Notes under the pieces: model-generated
What the model was told of the DNA's origin: nothing
Database searches by the model: none
The model's input: only the letters and a program-made list of their open reading frames with translations
Shown: piece by piece, positions 8,543 through 18,577 of the stretch
How the letters are laid out: every line of letters starts with the position of its first letter
Position numbering within the stretch: position 1 is the first letter of the stretch
Assembly (NCBI GenBank): GCA_905182095.1
Contig: CAJJAQ010000014.1
Coordinates: 1-61,328, forward strand
Origin: an uncultured Pseudomonadales bacterium
GTDB lineage: Bacteria; Pseudomonadota; Gammaproteobacteria; Pseudomonadales; Azotimanducaceae
Direction of reading: 5' to 3'
DNA: 61,328 nt
Made by a program: the position numbers and the translations under genes

Positions 8543-8932
8543 TTATCGTTTTGAGAACTGTGGACGCTTACGCGCTTTGCGCAGGCCGACTTTCTTTCTC
8601 TCTACAGCACGAGCGTCACGAGTTAAGAACCCAGCTTTACGCATTGGTACGCGGAAGTTCTCATCGAGTTCGACTAATGCACGAGCAATACCATGTCGAA
8701 TAGCACCGGCTTGACCGGAGTTACCACCACCGCGAACAGTGAGCATAACATCGAGCTTGTCGGTCATATCTGCTACTTCAAGAGGCTGACGAACAACCAT
8801 GCGAGAAGTCTCACGACCAAAAAATTCTTCTAATGACTGAGCATTTACCGATATTTTTCCAGTACCGCTGGAAAGGAATACTCTTGCTGCCGCAGTCTTT
8901 CTACGACCAGTTCCATAATTATAATCTGTCAT
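8543..8932 (-). CDS. rpsI: 30S ribosomal protein S9
   Basis: S9 (uS9) is a small-subunit head protein whose basic C-terminal tail reaches the P-site tRNA anticodon loop. The 129-aa product has the typical [14 protein letters not shown] start, [15 protein letters not shown] in the middle and the basic tail [15 protein letters not shown]. Its start overlaps rplM by four bases. The L13-S9 pair is universally conserved. Confidence 0.97.
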   Translation of the reverse strand: MTDYNYGTGRRKTAAARVFLSSGTGKISVNAQSLEEFFGRETSRMVVRQPLEVADMTDKLDVMLTVRGGGNSGQAGAIRHGIARALVELDENFRVPMRKAGFLTRDARAVERKKVGLRKARKRPQFSKR

Positions 8933-9366
8933 CTGCGTAGCTCCAGAGCCTGGGGTTGCTGAGCAGCATGCGGATGTTCACCGCCTGCATAAACTTTTAA
9001 CTTGCGGAACATTGCGCGACCCAATGGGTTTTTTGGCAACATGCCCCTCACCGCGATTTCAATCATTCGCTCAGGGTGTTCAGCTCGCATGGAAGAAACA
9101 TCAGTGCTGCGAATACCACCGGGATAACCGGAGTGTCGCCAGTACAGCTTGCCTTTTTCTTTGTTACCCGTGACACGCACTTTCTCTGCGTTAACAACGA
9201 CAATGAAATCTCCAGTGTCGACGTGCGGGGTGAATTCTGGCTTGTGCTTGCCGCGAAGCCTGCTGGCTATCTCGGTTGCTATGCGACCAAGGGTCTGATC
9301 TTCGGCGTCTATAATCCACCAAGATCTTTCCACGTCTTGCTCGCGCATACTCACTGTTGTCTTCAT
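8929..9366 (-). CDS. rplM: 50S ribosomal protein L13
   Basis: L13 (uL13) is an early-assembly large-subunit protein. The 145-aa product shows [39 protein letters not shown], the [12 protein letters not shown] signature and [18 protein letters not shown], all family hallmarks at normal spacing. It is the first gene of rplM-rpsI. A hairpin immediately upstream of the Shine-Dalgarno (AAGAGG) may be an autoregulatory leader. Confidence 0.97.
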   Translation of the reverse strand: MKTTVSMREQDVERSWWIIDAEDQTLGRIATEIASRLRGKHKPEFTPHVDTGDFIVVVNAEKVRVTGNKEKGKLYWRHSGYPGGIRSTDVSSMRAEHPERMIEIAVRGMLPKNPLGRAMFRKLKVYAGGEHPHAAQQPQALELRR

Positions 9367-9745
9367 TCTGTGCCTCTTTTGCTCAGCGTTGACCTTTTAA
9401 GCCAACCTATAATCAACGCTGTCGTGCGTCATTTGCTCTGTGTTTGCTCTTCTATCAACCCAACTCCCTTAAGAGTTAGAATCGATCACTTATTCACCAC
9501 TTGTTTGTTTCTATGTTTCTTTACATCAAAGACGCCGTATTTCTTTCGCCATTCGGCGTAAACGTCTATTTTGTCTTTCTATTCTTTTGTAGTTTTTTTC
9601 AACTACTCAAACCAACATCACACCCTGTACAACCTATTCAGCGGACATCGCCCCGAATTTTGACCTTCTCAAAAGATCGCCGACCATAAAACGTAGCCGT
9701 AAAGACGGGGCGCGAATGATAGAGGAGCACCAAGCGCTTTACAAC
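9367..9745. other. zapE-rplM intergenic region
   Basis: A 379-bp gene-free region upstream of rplM and downstream of zapE (both minus). It contains the rplM-proximal hairpin (9384-9421), an A-rich GTAGTT...AACTAC hairpin on the minus strand near 9583-9604, and the left arm of the inverted repeat at the zapE stop. The plus-strand 62-codon ORF (9501-9689) is low-complexity and not credible. No -35/-10 pair convinced me. Confidence 0.6.
9384..9421 (-). promoter_or_regulatory. Hairpin in the rplM 5' leader, candidate L13 autoregulatory site
   Basis: On the minus strand CAGCGTTGA pairs perfectly with TCAACGCTG (9 bp) around a 20-nt loop, ending a few bases before the rplM Shine-Dalgarno AAGAGGC. 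L13 operons are known to be translationally autoregulated in some bacteria. The stem is seen directly; its regulatory role is inference. Confidence 0.4.
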
Positions 9746-9776
9746 TTAGAATTCGACTCTTTCGAATTCTAAGTTG
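9742..9776. repeat. Perfect 15-bp inverted repeat across the zapE stop codon
   Basis: CAACTTAGAATTCGA and TCGAATTCTAAGTTG are perfect reverse complements separated by CTCTT. The element spans the last codons and stop of zapE, so its left and right arms also encode the C-terminal NLEF and VEF residues. No T-run follows on the minus strand, so it is not a standard intrinsic terminator. It could protect the zapE mRNA 3' end or be a protein-binding palindrome (each arm contains GAATTC). Confidence 0.85.
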
Positions 9777-10891
9777 ACAGCGTGGTGGGCACCAGCCAAA
9801 TATTCTTTCGATTGCATCTCCAATAATCGACTTTGAGTACGCTCAAATTCAAAGGACAACCGCTGGCCTTGGTACAATGTTGTTATAGATTCTTCGGCGG
9901 AGACGATCAACTTTACGCCACGATCATAAAATTCATCGACCAGACTAATAAAGCGTCGAGCCGCATCTTCTTTGCTGGTCGTAAGGGCCGGTATGCTGCT
10001 GACGAACACAGTGCTAAAAATTGTTGCCAACTCAATATAATCATTTTGGCTTCGAGGCCCTTCGCAGATGTCCGAAAACTCAAACCAAACAACGTCACCG
10101 GCCAACTTTTGCGTGAGTATTTTCCTATTCTCCACCTCTAAAGCAACGCCAAGGCTTTCTACCTCTGAAGCCAATGCGCTAAAACTCGCAGCCATACCCC
10201 GCTGTGCAGAGGCATTTAAAGGAAAGTGATACAACTCCGCCTGCTGGAGCGTACGCAGGCGAAAGTCTTGGCCTTGGTCAATTTCCCAGATATCACAACA
10301 TTCATAGATTTGGTCGATTGCCGGCAGGAAGCGGGATCGCTGCAAACCATTAAGATACAAGTTTTTCGGCTCCACATTCGACGTAGCCACTAAACTAACG
10401 CCCCTGGCAAACAACGCGGTCATCAACTCACCAAGAATCATGGCATCGCCGATATCAGAAACAAAAAATTCATCGAAACATAGAATGTCTGCCTCAGCGG
10501 CAAATTCATCGGCTACCTTATACAAGGGGTTGGTGGTCCCGGAATGCCGCCCAAGGCTGTCATGGACTCTGCGCATAAACCTATGAAAGTGCATACGCAG
10601 TGCCCGATCCTCAGGCAAGCAGGTGCAAAATAAGTCCATCATCATGGTCTTGCCGCGACCGACACCACCCCATAAGTACAGACCTCGCTGTGGCCGAACC
10701 GGAGCATTTGAAAATAATCCTGCTACCCAACCCGTTAACTTGGCGGCAACGCCTTTATCTTGATTGTCTGCCTGCTCAATGCGCTGGTACAGGTCTGTCA
10801 AACGTCGCATCACCTGCGCTTGGGCCGGATCTGGCAACATCTCGCCCGCGCTTATGCTGTGTTGATATTTTTCTTCAGGACTTTGACGCAT
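9746..10891 (-). CDS. zapE: Cell-division ATPase ZapE (AFG1 family)
   Basis: ZapE is an AFG1-like ATPase that associates with the Z ring and supports division under stress. The 381-aa protein has Walker A GGVGRGKT around residue 75, Walker B ILCFDEFFV around 135, and the TSNVEPKNLYLNGLQRSRFLP sensor region, in family order. It precedes rplM on the same strand, the conserved gammaproteobacterial position. The unusual inverted repeat overlaps its 3' end. Confidence 0.93.
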   Translation of the reverse strand: MRQSPEEKYQHSISAGEMLPDPAQAQVMRRLTDLYQRIEQADNQDKGVAAKLTGWVAGLFSNAPVRPQRGLYLWGGVGRGKTMMMDLFCTCLPEDRALRMHFHRFMRRVHDSLGRHSGTTNPLYKVADEFAAEADILCFDEFFVSDIGDAMILGELMTALFARGVSLVATSNVEPKNLYLNGLQRSRFLPAIDQIYECCDIWEIDQGQDFRLRTLQQAELYHFPLNASAQRGMAASFSALASEVESLGVALEVENRKILTQKLAGDVVWFEFSDICEGPRSQNDYIELATIFSTVFVSSIPALTTSKEDAARRFISLVDEFYDRGVKLIVSAEESITTLYQGQRLSFEFERTQSRLLEMQSKEYLAGAHHAVNLEFERVEF

Positions 10892-10966
10892 CTATCGAGT
10901 TTCTTTGATCTTAATCTGTAAAATGGGGACCTGTATGTGCTGGCTTACCCTCTCTAGGTTCACCCT

Positions 10967-12277
10967 CTAAAGAGGCACCTCGCCTTGGCCCCTTACGCGC
11001 GCCGCCAGTGCGTGCGCCTCCAATCCTTCACTGGTGGCCAAAAGGTCGGTCTGGGCCGCCAACTGCGCGGCACCCTTGCCAGACATTTGAATCATGGAGC
11101 TACGCTTTTGAAAATCATAAACGCCCAATGGCGATGCAAAGCGAGCTGTACCAAACGTCGGTAAAACGTGGGATGGCCCTGCAATATAATCGCCAAAAGT
11201 CTCACCAGTATGGGCGCCCATAAATATTGCCCCAGCGTGACGTATACCTTTAGCCCAAACTTCTGGGTCGGCAACAGCCAACTCTAAATGCTCCGGCGCA
11301 ATTCGATTAGCTATGCTTATTGCATCTTCAGCATCTGCGCAATGAATCAGAGCGCCGCGACCTAGTAACGATGCAGCAATAATTTCAGACCTTTGCATAG
11401 TGGGTAGCATTTCATCAATTTTATCTGCGACAGCCTTTATGAAAGCAGCGTCTGGACTGATCAATATGCTTTGGGCCGAAACATCGTGCTCCGCTTGAGA
11501 AAAAAGATCTAAAACAGCCCATTCAACCGACGTAGTGCCATCTGCGATGACCAATACCTCACTAGGCCCTGCGATCATATCTATGCCCACCTGACCAAAG
11601 ACCTGTTTCTTCGCCGCAGCCACAAACGCACTGCCGGGGCCGACAATTTTATCTACCTTACGAATGGTCTGAGTGCCGTAGGCCATTGCCGCCACGGCTT
11701 GGGCACCGCCAATAGTAAATACTTGGTCTGCGCCGGCTAAATGTAACGCCGCCAATACCATGTCGTTAACCACACCATCTGGCGTGGGCACTGTGACCAC
11801 AACCTCATCAACCCCTGCCACTTTTGCCGGTACCAGCGTCATAAGTACGCTTGAAGGGTAGGCCGCTCGACCACCGGGTACGTATACGCCTACTCGCTCA
11901 ATGGGGCTAATTCGCTGACCCAGCTGATTGCCCAAGTCATCTGTAAAAGACCAAGACACCTCAACCTGTTTTTCGTGGAATTGCTGAATGCGTCCAGCTG
12001 CTACTTGTAGTGCTTGCTGAGCATCAACGCCGATCTTTGACCACGCCGCAGCAAGCGTATCTTGGCTGATTTCAAGTTCAGCCACTGATGCCACTTTCAT
12101 GCGGTCGAACTTTTCCGTGTAAGCCAGCAAAGCCTCGTCACCGTTGGCCCGCACTTCAGCAATAATGTCGGCCACAACAACATCGACGTCGCTCGCTGTA
12201 CTCATATCCCAAGCAAGAAGTTCGTCTAGCTGTTGCGCAAAATCATCCGCAACGGAAGAAAGCTGACGCATGCTCAC
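10967..12277 (-). CDS. hisD: Histidinol dehydrogenase
   Basis: HisD catalyses the last two NAD-dependent oxidations of histidine synthesis, histidinol to histidine. The 436-aa protein shows ERVGVYVPGGRAAYPS, the GPGSAFVAAAKKQVFG and GPSEVLVIAD segments, the zinc/catalytic region AEHDVSAQSIL and APEHLEL. It is coupled to hisG by a four-base overlap. In Pseudomonas hisC follows hisD; here zapE follows, so the aminotransferase must be elsewhere. A short hairpin CCTCT-AA-AGAGG overlaps the stop. Confidence 0.96.
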   Translation of the reverse strand: MSMRQLSSVADDFAQQLDELLAWDMSTASDVDVVVADIIAEVRANGDEALLAYTEKFDRMKVASVAELEISQDTLAAAWSKIGVDAQQALQVAAGRIQQFHEKQVEVSWSFTDDLGNQLGQRISPIERVGVYVPGGRAAYPSSVLMTLVPAKVAGVDEVVVTVPTPDGVVNDMVLAALHLAGADQVFTIGGAQAVAAMAYGTQTIRKVDKIVGPGSAFVAAAKKQVFGQVGIDMIAGPSEVLVIADGTTSVEWAVLDLFSQAEHDVSAQSILISPDAAFIKAVADKIDEMLPTMQRSEIIAASLLGRGALIHCADAEDAISIANRIAPEHLELAVADPEVWAKGIRHAGAIFMGAHTGETFGDYIAGPSHVLPTFGTARFASPLGVYDFQKRSSMIQMSGKGAAQLAAQTDLLATSEGLEAHALAARVRGQGEVPL

Positions 12278-12945
12278 TGCCCTGCCTGATCATTGTTGCC
12301 CAATGCTTCTTCGCCAATCGCATCAACAACTGCAGAAAGCTTTGCGATCAGTGCTTGAACTTCATCAAATTTAGTCTTCATGGACGCGCGATTTACGATC
12401 AAACGAGTACTGATATCACAAATAGTCTCGCGCTCCTCGAGGCCGTTGGCGCGCAGGGTATTACCCGTATCCACGATATCGACAATACAATCTGCCAACC
12501 CAAGCAAAGGAGCAATTTCCATCGCCCCGGAGAGCTTAATCAAAGAAACTTGGCGGCTTTGAGCTTGATAATATTTGCGCGTGATATTGACGAACTTAGA
12601 TGCCACCCTGAGTACATGCTCGGGTTCCGCAACCCCCACTGGGCCTGCCGTCATCATCTTGCACTGACCTATTTTGAGGTCCAAGCGCTCGTAGAAGCTC
12701 ATGCTCTCGCCATACTCAAGAATGGTATCTTTGCCGGTAATGCCTATATCCGCAACGCCGTTCTCCACATAAGTAGGGACGTCGGCAGAACGCGTAACGA
12801 TGAGCTTATGTCCGCCGGAAACGCTATCGAATATGAGCTTTCTGGAACGATCAGGATCCTCGCTTGGTTGGATCTGACAAGCTGCCAATAGTGGCAAGCA
12901 CTCTTTAAATATACGGCCCTTATTGAGCGCGATCACTAAACCCAT
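12274..12945 (-). CDS. hisG: ATP phosphoribosyltransferase, short-form catalytic subunit
   Basis: HisG condenses ATP and PRPP, the first and feedback-controlled step of histidine synthesis. At 223 aa it is the short (HisGS) form lacking the C-terminal ACT-like regulatory domain. Family motifs visible are GRIFKECLPLL, TRSADVPTYVENGVADIGITG and the PRPP loop IVDIVDTGNTLRANGL. Short forms need the HisZ regulatory subunit for histidine inhibition; no hisZ lies in this window. It sits between murA and hisD, as in Pseudomonas. Confidence 0.95.
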   Translation of the reverse strand: MGLVIALNKGRIFKECLPLLAACQIQPSEDPDRSRKLIFDSVSGGHKLIVTRSADVPTYVENGVADIGITGKDTILEYGESMSFYERLDLKIGQCKMMTAGPVGVAEPEHVLRVASKFVNITRKYYQAQSRQVSLIKLSGAMEIAPLLGLADCIVDIVDTGNTLRANGLEERETICDISTRLIVNRASMKTKFDEVQALIAKLSAVVDAIGEEALGNNDQAGQ

Positions 12946-13086
12946 AGTTCTAATCAGCCTTGAGTAAATTTACTGCAAAAATATTTAGGCCATGAGCAAC
13001 TTCCATTTTCACCCCCTGAAGAGGGCCACCCGCTCAAAGCCTACTGTGATGATTTGTTCAGCTCACCCTAGACATTCAAATAGAAG

Positions 13087-14579
<1,493 letters not shown>

Positions 14580-14836
14580 GATTGGGGTCTTTCTTTTGTT
14601 GTACGTTCGTTGAGCTTGAGTTGTGCTGAAGCGGCACCAATCAATTCTACCGCCCACATGGTACGCAATTCTAAGACGACAATCATGAACAGATTAACCA
14701 TTACCTAGCTATTTCTTCGACCATTAGAATATTGAAAAATACCCTCGAATCGCTTAAGCGACTTGGCTCGTGGGCAAGATCGGACTAAAGTGCATTTTCA
14801 TCAGCGGCCTGTTTTAAATAAGGACAGTCAATATCC

Positions 14837-15796
14837 ATGTGGATTCAACTTACACTACTCGTATTGGGCTTTGTTGCTTTGATATGGAGTGCCGACAAAT
14901 TTTTGTCGGGTGCGGCAGCAACAGCAACCAATATGGGCGTGTCAAAAATGATGATCGGCCTTACGGTTGTATCCATTGGCACCTCAGCACCAGAAATTGT
15001 CGTAGCCACAATGGCCGCATTAGACGGCAACTCACTGCTGGCTGTAGGTAATGCAATTGGCTCAAATATAGCCAATATCGGTTTGGTGCTGGGTATCACG
15101 GCGATCATTACCCCACTACCCTTTTCGCGCAACGTCCGGCGTAAAGAATTGCCATGGTTGTTGGGCGCAACATTTCTCGCAACTATCCTAATGTTTGATC
15201 GGCACCTGGGCTTTGTCGACGGCATAATTTTATTGCTCGGCCTAGCCTATATTCTCTGGCAGCTGGTGGCATCCCAAAAGGACCCCGAATATTCAACGGA
15301 AGCCATTTCAGACGAACTAGACGAACTGCCGGATATGACTAATAAACAGAGTATAATTTGGCTGGTCATTGGCCTTGTAGTGCTTTTGATCTCGGCACAA
15401 GTATTGGTTTATGCGGCGACAAATATTGCCTCCACACTAGGCGTAAGCGACATGATCATTGGCTTAACCATTGTTGCGGTAGGCACCAGTTTACCCGAAT
15501 TGGCCGCCACGGTAGGCTCTGCCATGAAGGGACAACCAGACATAGCCATTGGCAATGTCGTCGGTTCGAACATTTTAAATATACTGGCGGTTTTAGCCGT
15601 ACCAGGACTCATCCATGCAACAGATATGGATTACGCGGCCCTCTGGCGAGACAGCGGCATGATGTTGGCGCTAACGTTAATGCTTGCACTGTTCGCATAC
15701 GGCCTGAATTCTAGAGCAGTGATCACCCGCTTTGAAGGCGCAGTCATGCTCATGGCATGGATGGGCTATAACCTATTACTGATTCAGCAGGCCTAA
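14837..15796 (+). CDS. yrbG: Calcium/sodium antiporter, YrbG-type (CaCA superfamily)
   Basis: This is an inner-membrane cation exchanger of the CaCA superfamily. The 319-aa protein has about ten hydrophobic segments in two inverted halves with the matching alpha repeats: VSIGTSAPEIVVA with GNAIGSNIANIGLVLG in the first half, and VAVGTSLPELAAT with GNVVGSNILNILAVL in the second. The acidic residue in each repeat binds Ca2+/Na+ in characterised homologues. It is followed after 3 bp by kdsC, as yrbG-kdsD-kdsC in E. coli but without kdsD. Confidence 0.92.
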   Translation: MWIQLTLLVLGFVALIWSADKFLSGAAATATNMGVSKMMIGLTVVSIGTSAPEIVVATMAALDGNSLLAVGNAIGSNIANIGLVLGITAIITPLPFSRNVRRKELPWLLGATFLATILMFDRHLGFVDGIILLLGLAYILWQLVASQKDPEYSTEAISDELDELPDMTNKQSIIWLVIGLVVLLISAQVLVYAATNIASTLGVSDMIIGLTIVAVGTSLPELAATVGSAMKGQPDIAIGNVVGSNILNILAVLAVPGLIHATDMDYAALWRDSGMMLALTLMLALFAYGLNSRAVITRFEGAVMLMAWMGYNLLLIQQA

Positions 15797-15799
15797 GTT

Positions 15800-16306
15800 A
15801 TGTCCACAGAACAAATAGCAAAATCTATCCAAGGCATTGTTTTTGATGTGGATGGTGTGCTTACAGATGGACGAATAATTTATGACGATGCGGGCAATGA
15901 AACCAAACAGTTTCATGTCCGCGACGGCGCAAGTATAAAGCTGCTGGCCAGCAAGGGCATTGCGATAGCAATAATCACAGGGCGCCAATCAGCAATGGTT
16001 AGCAGGCGTGCCGAAGAATTGGGCATAGTCCATATCATGCAAGGCGCAGATTCAAAAACCGATGCGCTAAAGGCTCTGATTGATAATGGCTTCCCCAGCC
16101 AAGACCTCTGTGCAATTGGCGACGACATCCAGGATCTGCAGCTGTTTAACCACCCAAGTATTACCTTGCGAGCAACCGTCGCAGACGCTCATCCTGTGGT
16201 GCTCGCCAAAGCCGACTTTATCACTCTCCGCGTAGGCGGAGCAGGTGTAGCATTAGAACTGGCTGAGCTAATACTTAAAGCTCAAGGCAAGTGGGATTTC
16301 GACTAA
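15800..16306 (+). CDS. kdsC: 3-deoxy-D-manno-octulosonate 8-phosphate phosphatase KdsC
   Basis: KdsC dephosphorylates KDO-8-P to give KDO for lipid A/LPS inner core. The 168-aa protein is a capless HAD phosphatase: FDVDGVLTDG (nucleophile Asp) at about residue 15, IITGRQS around 58, the Lys region near 100, and AIGDDIQDLQLF around 108. Length matches. The stop overlaps the lptC ATG by one base (TAATG), consistent with one LPS operon. Confidence 0.95.
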   Translation: MSTEQIAKSIQGIVFDVDGVLTDGRIIYDDAGNETKQFHVRDGASIKLLASKGIAIAIITGRQSAMVSRRAEELGIVHIMQGADSKTDALKALIDNGFPSQDLCAIGDDIQDLQLFNHPSITLRATVADAHPVVLAKADFITLRVGGAGVALELAELILKAQGKWDFD

Positions 16307-17070
16307 TGTCCACAACCCTAAAGCAGAAGCGCAGGCAAAAGCGACGACAAAGGCAACTGAGGCCGCAGACTCAAGCTCAATCAACGGCCCAACCACCGAA
16401 GGCCTTTCTGCTGCTAGAAATTTTCTTCCGCAGTAAGCAATTACAAATTGCCACCACACTCCTGAGCACACTAGTTTTGCTAGCCATCTTTATGCCTAAC
16501 TTTTTTCAAGGCATACAACAAGCAACCGTAGCCTTCGGCGAACAAACCCAGACAGTGGAAGAATCCGAGCGCGCGCCAGACAGCTTTGGCACAAACATGC
16601 TGCTCCAAACTTTTGCCGCTGACGGCACGCTACAGTATCAAGTGCGAGCCGAGTCCATGCAGCAATATTTGGACGCTAAATCAACAAACCTACAAACACC
16701 ATTTATAACCCTGAACAATCAAGGCAGTTCGCCTTGGACCATCAAAGCCCAAGATGGCCTTATTAGGCCGGCAAAAGGCACATTGGACGAGAACGAAAAA
16801 GTACTTTTACTTAACGGCGCGGTCTCGGTAACACAAAATCTTAGCAGCGACGACTATGTGCGCTTGAGTAGCGATGACCTAACGGTTTATCCAGCCTCGA
16901 AAATTGCCCGCACTGAACAATTTGTAATCGTTGAGACCTCGGCCTTTAAAACACAAGCCTTGGGGGTAATCGTAGACCTTTCCAGCGGTAGAATTGAATT
17001 TCCAAAAAATGATCGACAACGAGTAAAAAGCACCCTTATCCCCACACCCGCTTTTGAAGGAAAAATCTAA
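16306..17070 (+). CDS. lptC: LPS export protein LptC with long basic N-terminal extension
   Basis: LptC is the bitopic inner-membrane protein that receives LPS from LptB2FG and passes it to LptA. I start at MSTTLKQK (TAATG overlap with kdsC), giving 254 aa, longer than the roughly 190 aa of E. coli LptC. The excess is mainly a very basic, Gln-rich cytoplasmic leader (KQKRRQKRRQRQ) of about 40 residues before the single membrane segment (QIATTLLSTLVLLAIFMPNF). The periplasmic beta-jellyroll follows. The position before lptA-lptB fixes the identity. Confidence 0.88.
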   Translation: MSTTLKQKRRQKRRQRQLRPQTQAQSTAQPPKAFLLLEIFFRSKQLQIATTLLSTLVLLAIFMPNFFQGIQQATVAFGEQTQTVEESERAPDSFGTNMLLQTFAADGTLQYQVRAESMQQYLDAKSTNLQTPFITLNNQGSSPWTIKAQDGLIRPAKGTLDENEKVLLLNGAVSVTQNLSSDDYVRLSSDDLTVYPASKIARTEQFVIVETSAFKTQALGVIVDLSSGRIEFPKNDRQRVKSTLIPTPAFEGKI

Positions 17071-17660
17071 TGGTCGATAGAAAATTTATGCCGGTATCGT
17101 TGTTTAGCTATACCAACAGACAACGCTTACTTGCCGTTTTAACTGCATTTATGCTCTTGGCCTACCCAAGCATGGGCAACACTGCAACGGCCAATGATGC
17201 TGGTGAAATTGTTATCGAGGGCGCCAGCGCCGAGTTCGACAAGACGAACAACTCCATCACCTACACCGGCGATGTGGAAGCAAAAATGGACAGCGTTGCA
17301 ATCACAGGCGAGATACTTTTAGTCAACCTTGCCCAAGACAGAGTGCAACTTATTACCACCTCAGGTAATCCGGCTAGATTCACTCAAGCGGCCAGCCCGA
17401 GCAAAGGTCGCGCCAACGACACTTCTGCGGCAGCAGAAAAGATCATCTACTTCCCCGAAGACAATAAGTTAGAATTGGTGGGCAATGCCCGACTCACTCA
17501 AGGCAGCAATGTGATCAGTAGTCCATCCATTAGCTATGACATATTGGGTGGCGAAGTAGAGGCCGGGGATGGCGCCGGGGATGAACGAGTACAAATGCAA
17601 TTGTTATTGCCTAAGATCAATACAAACGCCGCTCAGCCGGATAGCGTTGTTGAAGAATAA
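17070..17660 (+). CDS. lptA: LPS transport periplasmic protein LptA
   Basis: LptA forms the periplasmic bridge that carries LPS between LptC and LptD. The 196-aa product has a signal peptide ([23 protein letters not shown]) and the OstA-type beta-jellyroll beginning [26 protein letters not shown]. Translation could start at Met1 or Met7. It is coupled to lptC and lptB by one-base overlaps. Confidence 0.93.
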   Translation: MVDRKFMPVSLFSYTNRQRLLAVLTAFMLLAYPSMGNTATANDAGEIVIEGASAEFDKTNNSITYTGDVEAKMDSVAITGEILLVNLAQDRVQLITTSGNPARFTQAASPSKGRANDTSAAAEKIIYFPEDNKLELVGNARLTQGSNVISSPSISYDILGGEVEAGDGAGDERVQMQLLLPKINTNAAQPDSVVEE

Positions 17661-18385
17661 TGGCAAGTTTATCCGCTCAGCACTTACGCAAATCCTATGC
17701 CACTACCCTAGTGTTAGAAGACGTATCGCTGGAAGTAAATCAGGGTGAAATTGTCGGTTTGCTTGGGCCAAATGGTGCAGGAAAAACCACCTGCTTTTAC
17801 ATGCTGGTAGGTCTTATCAAACCGGATTCAGGAAGTATCAAGCTAGACTCACAAGACTTAACTACGGCACCTGTGCATGAAAGGGCCAAGGCCGGAATCG
17901 GTTACCTGCCCCAAGAAGCCAGCGTCTTCAAAACCCTTTCTACTGAAGACAATATTTTGGCTATTCTAGAGCTAAATGATCAGCTCAATGATCAACAGCG
18001 CAAGGCTCGTTTAGAAGAACTGATAGCTGAATTTAACTTAGGTGCGGTGCGCAAAAGCCTCGGCCAAAGCCTCAGCGGAGGCGAGCGAAGACGCTTAGAG
18101 ATAGCTCGGGCACTGGCCAGTAATCCGCAATTTATTTTATTAGATGAGCCCTTTGCTGGTGTGGACCCTATTTCAGTCAATGATATCAAAGACGAAATCA
18201 TTGACTTGGCAAAGCGCGGCATCGGCGTGTTAATCACGGACCACAATGTCAAAGACACTCTAGATATTTGTGACCGGGCCTATATTGTGCATCAAGGTCG
18301 GATCATTGCCGACGGCCAACCAGCAGAAATTTTGTCAAACAAAATTGTACAAAAGGTCTATCTTGGTGAGGGCTTTGGGGAATAG
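17660..18385 (+). CDS. lptB: LPS export ABC transporter ATPase LptB
   Basis: LptB is the cytoplasmic ATPase dimer that drives LPS extraction by LptFG. The 241-aa protein has Walker [10 protein letters not shown] near residue 37, a Q-loop [10 protein letters not shown], the signature [15 protein letters not shown], Walker [16 protein letters not shown] and the switch His in ITDHNVKDT. It is the last LPS gene before rpoN, from which 192 bp of non-coding sequence separates it. Confidence 0.96.
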   Translation: MASLSAQHLRKSYATTLVLEDVSLEVNQGEIVGLLGPNGAGKTTCFYMLVGLIKPDSGSIKLDSQDLTTAPVHERAKAGIGYLPQEASVFKTLSTEDNILAILELNDQLNDQQRKARLEELIAEFNLGAVRKSLGQSLSGGERRRLEIARALASNPQFILLDEPFAGVDPISVNDIKDEIIDLAKRGIGVLITDHNVKDTLDICDRAYIVHQGRIIADGQPAEILSNKIVQKVYLGEGFGE

Positions 18386-18552
18386 CATAAAGGATCTAGA
18401 AAAGTATCATGGGTCGCGTGCGAACATGCAGCTAAAGAAACAACTACGGGTAAAGATCGAAAGTCTTGTCATGCCCCTCTCTGGTCTGCAATCTGGCAAA
18501 CTGTGCAGTAAAGAGCGCGGGGGAAAGGTCGGTAGGTTGGCCTGTAACCGCG

Positions 18553-18570
18553 CGCGCACAAGAGTGCGCG
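18553..18570 (+). promoter_or_regulatory. GC-rich hairpin just upstream of the rpoN start
   Basis: CGCGCAC-aaga-GTGCGCG forms a perfect 7-bp stem with a 4-nt loop, ending 7 nt before the rpoN ATG. It occupies the position where a Shine-Dalgarno would be expected; the only purine run (AGAG) lies in the loop/stem. It may restrain translation of sigma-54; no T-run follows, so it is not an intrinsic terminator. Confidence 0.45.
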
Positions 18571-18577
18571 TCAGTTT

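Noticed and set aside
9501-9689. 62-aa plus ORF upstream of rplM
   Set aside because: Phe-rich low-complexity translation of a T-rich leader, antisense to the rplM transcript.
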